In this document: piece after piece, positions 6,425 to 14,357 of the stretch
Position numbering within the stretch: the first letter of the stretch is position 1
Layout: each line of letters begins with the position of its first letter
Notes under the pieces: generated by a model
What the model saw: the letters and a program-made list of their open reading frames with translations, nothing else
Databases searched by the model: none
What the model was told of the DNA's origin: nothing
Position numbers and translations under genes: made by a program
Source of the DNA: Actinomycetes bacterium
GTDB taxonomy: Bacteria; Actinomycetota; Actinomycetes; Propionibacteriales; Propionibacteriaceae
Direction: 5' to 3'
Assembly: GCA_023437345.1 (NCBI GenBank)
Contig: JAEZGC010000290.1
Coordinates: 1 to 14,357 of the forward strand
Length of the DNA stretch: 14,357 nt

Positions 6425-8137
6425 ATGGTGGGAACCGTCCGGGCGCTCGGCGAGGAGTTCACCGGGTTGCTCACCCGGGGCTTCGCGCTGTGGTGGCGGC
6501 TGCTGCCGTGGCTGGCCGGCTTCGCGCTGGTCGGCTGGGCAGGCTACTACGCTGCGGTGCTGGCCGGGTCGGAGGTGGCACGCCAGTGGCCCTGGCTGGT
6601 GCTCGGCTGCCTCGCCGTCGGTGTGGTGGTGCAGTTGGCCGCCACGGTGGCCGCGCTGCGGCTGGCGGTGGTCCGGGCCGGGGCCGTATCGGACGGCGAC
6701 CCGGCCGCGGCCACCCCGCAGCGACTGCTGTCGACCACTGTGCTGCCCTTCCTCGCAATCTTCGCCGCCTTCGGCATGGTCGACAGCTACGCCCGCGACG
6801 TCGTCGTGGTGATCGGTCAGCGGTTCAGCCTCTTCGGTGGCAGCGAGTTCCTCACCGCACTGAACCCGGCGGCGTCGGCTGCGGCGGCGCTCACCGTGGC
6901 AGCGAGCGTGGTCGGCCTGTTCATCCTGCGCCGGGTTCTCGAATCGGTTGCCGAGCGGACCGGGCACACCTGGCTCGGCCTGGTCGCCGCCCTGGTCGAG
7001 GCAGTCTTCGGCCTGTTGCTGCTGCTGAGTGCCTTCCGGCTGGTCGAGCAGTTCTGGCTGTGGCTGGACGGCCGGCAGGTCGCCGGCTGGTGGGACGCAG
7101 TGGTGGACACCCTGACCGGCTGGCTCAGCCTGCCGCCCGCCGTCGCTGACGCCTGGCAGTTCGTCGTCGAGTCGGCGTGGCCGTTGGTCTGGGACCTGCT
7201 CTCCCAGCCGCTGGCCTGGCTCGCGCTCACGGCTGTGGTTGCCGGGTCCCGGCTCGCGGCGGACCGCCCCCGGGAGGGGCGGTTGGGCGCCGCCGGCCGG
7301 TTGGGGCGAGAAGCCCTCGCGGGCGACTTCGACGACAAGTACCTGCCGCTGTGGCACGCAGTGCGGTTCCTGGCCGGGGCGGGCTGGCCGCTGCTGGGCG
7401 GCTTCGTGCTCGCCTTCATCGCGCTGGACTGGGCCGGCGACCTGGCCACCGACACCGTGATCGTCGGTCTCGGCCCGTTCCTCGGCGCGGCCGCCGTGCA
7501 GACGCTTCCGTTCCTCGGGCTGGTGTCGCAGGTGCTGGTACTCACTGCCAAGTTCGCGCTGCTCGCCGTGACCGCGGCGCGGGCCGGCCAGGCGCGGGTT
7601 GCGCAGCCGCGGCAGGACGGACAAGGCCGGCAGGCGGTGGTGATCGGTGCGATCTGCATCGCCGTCGCGCTGTCGAGCCTGGCCCTGGATCGCCACCCGA
7701 CCCGGATCGTCACCGCCGAGCCTGGGCAGCCGATCCAGCTCCTCGGGATGACCGCGACGGTCACCGACCCGCGCGCGGGGAGTTCGCTTGTCGAGTCGGG
7801 CGACGCCGGCGTCACCAGCGACCTCGCCTTCGTGGTGGTGACTGTCAGCATTGGGCAGGAGCGTGACGGTACCGCCGTGACAGCAGAGCTCCAGGCCGGC
7901 CGTCGCATCTACCGCCCCTGGGAGGCGTCCAGCCTGCGCAGCCGGCCCGGATTCACCAGCCGCCGCGACCTCGCCTTCGAGGTCGACCCGGCGGACCTGT
8001 CCGCGGGTGTCGTGCTGCGGCTGACCCCGACGGTGGCGATCAGCAACGGGTCGGCGGTGGGCGAGGTGCGACTGCCGGAACTGACCCCGGCCGGGTCGGT
8101 CAGCTACGACGCCACCGGATCCGAGCAGGCGCCATGA
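6425..8137 (+). CDS. Polytopic membrane protein with C-terminal extracytoplasmic domain, function unknown
   Basis: A 570-aa protein I do not recognise. Roughly ten hydrophobic segments are visible, near residues 26-48, 56-84, 104-118, 151-168, 184-206, 249-274, 318-335, 345-358, 361-385 and 403-421. A hydrophilic, charged loop at about 275-312 contains a GDFDDKYLPLW segment. After the last helix a 145-residue soluble domain (about 426-570) follows, rich in short beta-strand patterns (LAFVVVTVSIG; FEVDPADLSAGVVLRL). It resembles Ig-like/DUF4352-type ectodomains by eye only. The ATG at 6425 is chosen because it gives a typical membrane protein N-terminus ten bases after the nusB stop; the same frame is open further upstream but overlaps nusB. 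The stop overlaps the next gene as ATGA. Tail similarity to the two following proteins suggests a common system in the envelope. Confidence 0.85.
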   Translation: MVGTVRALGEEFTGLLTRGFALWWRLLPWLAGFALVGWAGYYAAVLAGSEVARQWPWLVLGCLAVGVVVQLAATVAALRLAVVRAGAVSDGDPAAATPQRLLSTTVLPFLAIFAAFGMVDSYARDVVVVIGQRFSLFGGSEFLTALNPAASAAAALTVAASVVGLFILRRVLESVAERTGHTWLGLVAALVEAVFGLLLLLSAFRLVEQFWLWLDGRQVAGWWDAVVDTLTGWLSLPPAVADAWQFVVESAWPLVWDLLSQPLAWLALTAVVAGSRLAADRPREGRLGAAGRLGREALAGDFDDKYLPLWHAVRFLAGAGWPLLGGFVLAFIALDWAGDLATDTVIVGLGPFLGAAAVQTLPFLGLVSQVLVLTAKFALLAVTAARAGQARVAQPRQDGQGRQAVVIGAICIAVALSSLALDRHPTRIVTAEPGQPIQLLGMTATVTDPRAGSSLVESGDAGVTSDLAFVVVTVSIGQERDGTAVTAELQAGRRIYRPWEASSLRSRPGFTSRRDLAFEVDPADLSAGVVLRLTPTVAISNGSAVGEVRLPELTPAGSVSYDATGSEQAP

Positions 8138-8637
8138 GCCGGCTCACCACGTTCCTGCGCGACTCCCGCCTCGTGCTCGCCGCGGGCCTGGCGTGTGCCC
8201 TCGCGCTCTCCGCGCTCTGGCTGCTGAGGTCCACGGTCAGCGCCGTGGCCACCCCGGTGCCGGTGGCCGCGGGCGACACGGGGACCGCGGGAGGCGCGCA
8301 GTGGCGGCTGCGCGACTTGGTGGCTGTCGATGCGGTGCCGTCGGGAGGCTCCGCCCGAGAACCGGTCCCTGGCGCCGTCTTCGTGCTGGCGACCTTCGAG
8401 TACCGGGCCGCCGGAGGAGAGGTGTTCTGCACGGTGAGGCTGGCCGGCCAGGGCAGGGAGTGGACGTCGGGGTTCCACACCCCGACCGACGAGCAGGCGT
8501 CCGCCGGGTGCGACGGACGCCCGGAGGGGACCGCCGAGGTGCTCTTCGAGATCCCTCGGACCGCCGTCGGCGAGGTGCACGGGCTGCTCGTCTCGAGCGG
8601 GCAGGACGCGCTGTTGCTGGCGGGCCGGGTTCAGTAG
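8134..8637 (+). CDS. Bitopic membrane protein with extracytoplasmic domain, function unknown
   Basis: A 167-aa protein I do not recognise. Residues 1-12 are short and basic, about 13-31 form a single hydrophobic helix (membrane anchor or uncleaved signal), and about 45-167 form an extracytoplasmic beta-rich domain. The strand pattern (QWRLRDLVAVDAV; GAVFVLATFEY; AEVLFEIP) echoes the C-terminal domain of the upstream membrane protein. Two cysteines in the domain, C99 and C126, could form a disulfide outside the cell. There is no lipobox-type cleavage site; C21 sits within the helix. The ATG overlaps the previous stop (ATGA), so the pair is probably one transcription unit and translated together. 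The 3' end overlaps the convergent gene by 7 bp, leaving no room for a terminator between them. Confidence 0.82.
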   Translation: MSRLTTFLRDSRLVLAAGLACALALSALWLLRSTVSAVATPVPVAAGDTGTAGGAQWRLRDLVAVDAVPSGGSAREPVPGAVFVLATFEYRAAGGEVFCTVRLAGQGREWTSGFHTPTDEQASAGCDGRPEGTAEVLFEIPRTAVGEVHGLLVSSGQDALLLAGRVQ

Positions 8638-9254
8638 TCGGTGTCCGGCAGCCGGGTGAGCGGGACGGTCACCGTCCACGGCCTGGCGAAGGAGTCGGGG
8701 TTCCAGGCCGGCTCGTCGCTCAGCCCGAGAATGGTGTTCGCGGTGAACTCCATCGGCACCAGCCCGACCTCGAACGTGTCACCCGGTTCGAACCCGTCAG
8801 CGAAGCTGAAGGTGACCTGCAGGTCGAGCCACCTGTCGACTGGCGGCACCACCTCCCGGCGGTTGAGCCAGGGCGCAGCGGGGTCGACGGCGCCCAGGCC
8901 GTAGCGCGGATCGACGACGAACTGGTCGCTCGCCCGGTCGATCCCCACGACGTTGCCGTAGTCACCCGACAGCGGCGCCAGCGACTCCTGGTGGGGGTTG
9001 CGGATGCTGCCGCTGACCACCACCTGCCAGGGGTCGCCGATCGCCTCGGTGCGCAGTTGCGCGGTGGCCGAGTCGAGCCGGAAGACGAGGTTCCCGGCGT
9101 CCAGCTCGGTTCCGGCAGGCACGGGAAGCGTGGGTGCGGTGCGGCGGTCGAAGCCGCCGGCCACCACCACCGCGACCGCTGTCACCACTACCAGCGCGAC
9201 CGCCGCGAGCGGCCCCAAAGGCAGCCGGAGACGTGGGTTGGCGGGCGGCGTCAC
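8631..9254 (-). CDS. Bitopic membrane protein with extracytoplasmic domain, function unknown (opposite strand)
   Basis: A 207-aa protein on the minus strand that I do not recognise. A short Pro/Arg-rich N-terminus leads to one hydrophobic helix at about 14-34, followed by an exported domain (about 45-207) with strands such as NLVFRLDSATAQL, PWQVVVSGSIRN and WLDLQVTFSFADGFEPGD. A longer reading from 9341 would run through the carA start, so I choose the GTG at 9254-9252. That GTG is preceded by TAGACT (+ strand 9262-9267) with exactly 7 nt between, as expected for a leaderless start. Arrangement (anchor, P-x-x-G linker, beta-rich domain) is like the two genes it faces. It is divergent from carA and convergent with its presumed partners, with a 7-bp 3' overlap. 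Coding is supported by the long open frame and consistent third-position GC. Confidence 0.8.
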   Translation of the reverse strand: MTPPANPRLRLPLGPLAAVALVVVTAVAVVVAGGFDRRTAPTLPVPAGTELDAGNLVFRLDSATAQLRTEAIGDPWQVVVSGSIRNPHQESLAPLSGDYGNVVGIDRASDQFVVDPRYGLGAVDPAAPWLNRREVVPPVDRWLDLQVTFSFADGFEPGDTFEVGLVPMEFTANTILGLSDEPAWNPDSFARPWTVTVPLTRLPDTDY

Positions 9255-9261
9255 GCCGGGC

Positions 9262-9267
9262 AGTCTA
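9262..9267 (-). promoter_or_regulatory. Putative leaderless -10 element for the minus-strand membrane protein gene
   Basis: Read on the minus strand this is TAGACT, identical to the proposed efp -10. Seven bases separate it from the GTG start at 9254, and no Shine-Dalgarno fits in that space. It is the clearest of the leaderless-type sites in the window. Confidence 0.5.
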
Positions 9268-9277
9268 GCCAGCGGGG

Positions 9278-9289
9278 GTCCGCCCGGAC
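9278..9289. promoter_or_regulatory. Small dyad between divergent promoters, possible operator
   Basis: GTCCG-CC-CGGAC is a perfect 5-bp inverted repeat with a 2-bp centre. It lies between the two proposed -10 boxes, about 17 bp from the minus-strand one and about 23 bp from the carA one, near where -35 regions would be. It could be an operator shared by both genes. Chance occurrence in GC-rich DNA is a real alternative. Confidence 0.25.
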
Positions 9290-9306
9290 GGCTCGAACTG
9301 CTTTGG

Positions 9307-9312
9307 TAGAGT
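9307..9312 (+). promoter_or_regulatory. Putative extended -10 element for carA-carB-pyrD
   Basis: TAGAGT preceded by TGG fits an extended -10 (TGN-TANNNT). Transcription would start near 9319, giving a leader of only about 16 nt with GGAAGGGA (9321-9328) as ribosome binding site six bases before the ATG. So short a leader leaves no space for a PyrR-type attenuator. Confidence 0.45.
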
Positions 9313-9334
9313 CGCCGCCCGGAAGGGAAACCCA

Positions 9335-10497
9335 ATGCCAAGCAGCCTGTACGCGCGCCCGCTGGTCGACGCCCTCCTCGTGCTGGAGGACGGTCGTTCC
9401 TTTCGCGGCGTCTCCTTCGGCGCGGCCGGCGAGGCCTTCGGCGAGGCGGTCTTCTCCACCGCCATGTCGGGCTACCAGGAGACCCTGACCGATCCCAGCT
9501 ACCACCGGCAGGTGGTGGTCGCCACCGCCCCCCACGTCGGCAATACCGGCTGGAACGACGAGGACGACGAGTCGCGGCGGATCTGGGTGGCCGGCTACGT
9601 GATCCGCGACCTGTCGCGGGTCCGCTCGAACTGGCGGTCCAACCGCTCCCTGGACGAGGAACTGCGCAACCAGGGGGTGGTCGGCATCGCCGAGGTCGAC
9701 ACCCGCGCGCTCACCCGCCACCTGCGCGAGCGCGGCGCGATGCGGGTGGGCATCTCCACCGAGGAACTCGATCCCCAGCGCCTGCTCGAGCGGGTGCTGC
9801 GCACCCCGTCCATGCACGGCGCGAACCTTGTCGCCGACGTCACCACCCCGCAGGCCCATGTCGTGCCGGCGGTGGGGGAGAAGCGGTTCACCGTCGCCGC
9901 CGTCGACCTGGGCATCAAGGACATGTCGCCGCAGCGGATGGCAGAGCGCGGCATCGAGGTGCACGTCCTGCCGGCCCATACCGACCTGGCCGGCATCCAG
10001 GCGCTCGAGCCGGACGGGGTCTTCTTCTCCAACGGGCCGGGTGACCCGGCGGCAGCCCGGCACGAGATCGGACTGCTGCAGCAGGTGCTGGACGCCGGCC
10101 TGCCCTACTTCGGGATCTGCTTCGGCAACCAGATCTTCGGGCGCGCCCTCGGCCTGGGCACCTACAAGCTGAAGTACGGCCACCGCGGCATCAACCAGCC
10201 GGTGATGGACCTGACCACCCGCAAGGTGGAGATCACCGCCCAGAACCACGGCTTCGCGGTAGACGCCCCGCTGGACGCCGCCACGCCCACCCGCTGGGGC
10301 GACGTCAGGGTGTCCCACATCTGCCTCAACGACGACGTGGTGGAAGGCCTGGAACTGCGCTCTCCGGAGGGCGACCTGCTGAGCTTCTCGGTCCAGTACC
10401 ACCCCGAGGCGGCCGCCGGCCCGCACGACTCGGCCTACCTCTTCGACCGCTTCATCGACGTGATGCAGCGCCGCAACCAGACCCGCAAGGACGGCTG

Positions 10498-10498
<1 letters not shown>
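9335..10498 (+). CDS. carA: Carbamoyl-phosphate synthase small (glutaminase) subunit CarA
   Basis: Hydrolyses glutamine and passes ammonia through a tunnel to CarB for carbamoyl phosphate synthesis, feeding both pyrimidines and arginine. The 387-aa protein has the CPSase N-terminal domain (about 8-140; motifs DGRSFRG, TAMSGYQETLTDPSY, EVDTRALTRHLRERGAM) and a class I glutamine amidotransferase domain (about 185-375). The catalytic triad is visible as Cys262 (GICFGNQ), His356 and Glu358 (QYHPEA). The CFGNQ form, rather than the CLGHQ of E. coli, is what I remember for actinobacterial CarA and is not a defect. The ATG at 9335 follows GGAAGGGA at good spacing. The stop overlaps the carB start (TGATG). 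No pyrB or pyrC lies upstream; instead a divergent membrane protein gene shares the promoter region. Confidence 0.97.
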
Positions 10499-13824
<3,326 letters not shown>

Positions 13825-13825
13825 C

Positions 13826-14357
13826 ATGGCGCTGCCGGCGCGGCTGCTGGACGGCGGCTACACCGGTCTGCTGCGGCCGCTGCTGTTCGCCTCCCACGGC
13901 GGTGACCCGGAGGCGATCCACGAACAGCTGATCGCGATCCTCGGCAGGGTCGGCGCCTCCCCGGTGCTGCGCCGGGCGCTCGCGCTGGTGGCCGCCGGCG
14001 CCGGGCGTCCCACCGAGCTGGCCGGGATCACGTTCCCGAACCGGGTGGGGCTGGCGGCCGGGATGGACAAGGACGGGCTGGCGGCCAGAGCCTGGGCGGC
14101 GCTCGGCTTCGGTTTCGCCGAGCTGGGCACGGTGACCGCCCAGCCACAGCCCGGCAACGACCGGCCCAGGGTGTTCCGGCTGCCGGACAGCCGCGGGCTG
14201 GTCAACCGGATGGGGTTCAACAACCACGGTGCCGCGGCGCTGGCGCAGACGCTGCGCCGGGCCGGCATCGCCCGCGGGAACCTGGCCGCGGGGGTCCCGC
14301 TGGGGGTGTCGGTCGGCAAGACGAGGACTGTGCCGCTGGACGGCGCGGTCGAGGACT
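13826..14357 (+). CDS. pyrD: Dihydroorotate dehydrogenase (quinone), class 2, PyrD, 5' part
   Basis: The first 177 codons are present and the gene runs off the window end. Class 2 enzymes oxidise dihydroorotate to orotate at the membrane, passing electrons from FMN to quinone. Visible family motifs are NRVGLAAGMDKDG (72-84, with the conserved Lys82), GFGFAELGTVTAQPQPGNDRPRVF split across 94-117, LVNRMGFNNHG (125-135) and a VSVGKT segment (162-167). The roughly 60-residue N-terminal extension before the FMN motif is the membrane-associating helical part that marks class 2 rather than class 1. The ATG begins one base after the carB stop with no separate Shine-Dalgarno, so it is probably translated by coupling with carB. 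The TVTAQPQPGN motif differs slightly from the E. coli TVTPRPQPGN, with no expected consequence. The catalytic Ser lies beyond the window. Confidence 0.95.
   Translation, partial: MALPARLLDGGYTGLLRPLLFASHGGDPEAIHEQLIAILGRVGASPVLRRALALVAAGAGRPTELAGITFPNRVGLAAGMDKDGLAARAWAALGFGFAELGTVTAQPQPGNDRPRVFRLPDSRGLVNRMGFNNHGAAALAQTLRRAGIARGNLAAGVPLGVSVGKTRTVPLDGAVED

Noticed and set aside
9255..9341. Longer N-terminus for the minus-strand gene, starting at 9341
   Set aside because: It would overlap the carA start and ribosome binding site, and the extra residues show no membrane protein character. The GTG at 9254 has a well-placed -10.
10114..10134. CFGNQ instead of CLGHQ around the CarA nucleophile as a possible active-site defect
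   Set aside because: The Cys262/His356/Glu358 triad is complete, and the CFGNQ form is what I recall for actinobacterial CarA proteins.

Overview
This window is a compact, very GC-rich bacterial chromosome segment. Protein families, codon use (third positions almost always G or C) and gene order (ruvX-mltG-aroC-aroK-aroB-efp-nusB and carA-carB-pyrD) point to a high-GC actinobacterium (Actinomycetota). Propionibacteriales/Propionibacteriaceae is my best guess from the arrangement and from the EF-P and CarA sequence style; no species can be named.

Layout, all on the + strand unless noted. The 3' end of ruvX (1-170) overlaps the first of two tandem MltG-type endolytic transglycosylase genes (167-1294 and 1380-2516). 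The chorismate branch follows as a tightly overlapping run: aroC (2542-3729), an aroK-like gene (3726-4235) and aroB (4232-5320). After a 95-bp gap with its own putative promoter come efp (5416-5973) and nusB (5974-6414). The next part (6425-9254) is accessory: a 570-aa polytopic membrane protein, an overlapping 167-aa bitopic protein and, convergent on the - strand, a 207-aa bitopic protein. All three appear to end in a similar extracytoplasmic beta-rich domain and none has a function I recognise. A divergent 80-bp promoter region then leads into carA (9335-10498), carB (10498-13824) and the truncated start of pyrD (13826 to the window end).

Most of the window is central metabolism (shikimate and pyrimidine pathways), translation and antitermination factors, and peptidoglycan processing. 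Genes inside each block are joined by ATGA, GTGA, TGATG or TAGATG junctions, implying translational coupling. There is no stretch over 300 bp without a gene; the largest gaps are 85, 95 and 80 bp. I found no tRNA, rRNA, CRISPR array, insertion sequence or attachment site.

Points most worth a second look: (1) the aroK-position protein keeps the P-loop and the Asp-x-Asp motif but lacks several shikimate-binding and lid residues; (2) the two MltG paralogues differ strikingly in lysine content (4 versus 29) while sharing an unusual C-terminal cysteine pair; (3) the uncharacterised three-protein membrane module stands where many actinobacteria carry pyrR-pyrB-pyrC; (4) several start codons lie exactly 7 nt after a -10-like hexamer, suggesting leaderless transcripts.
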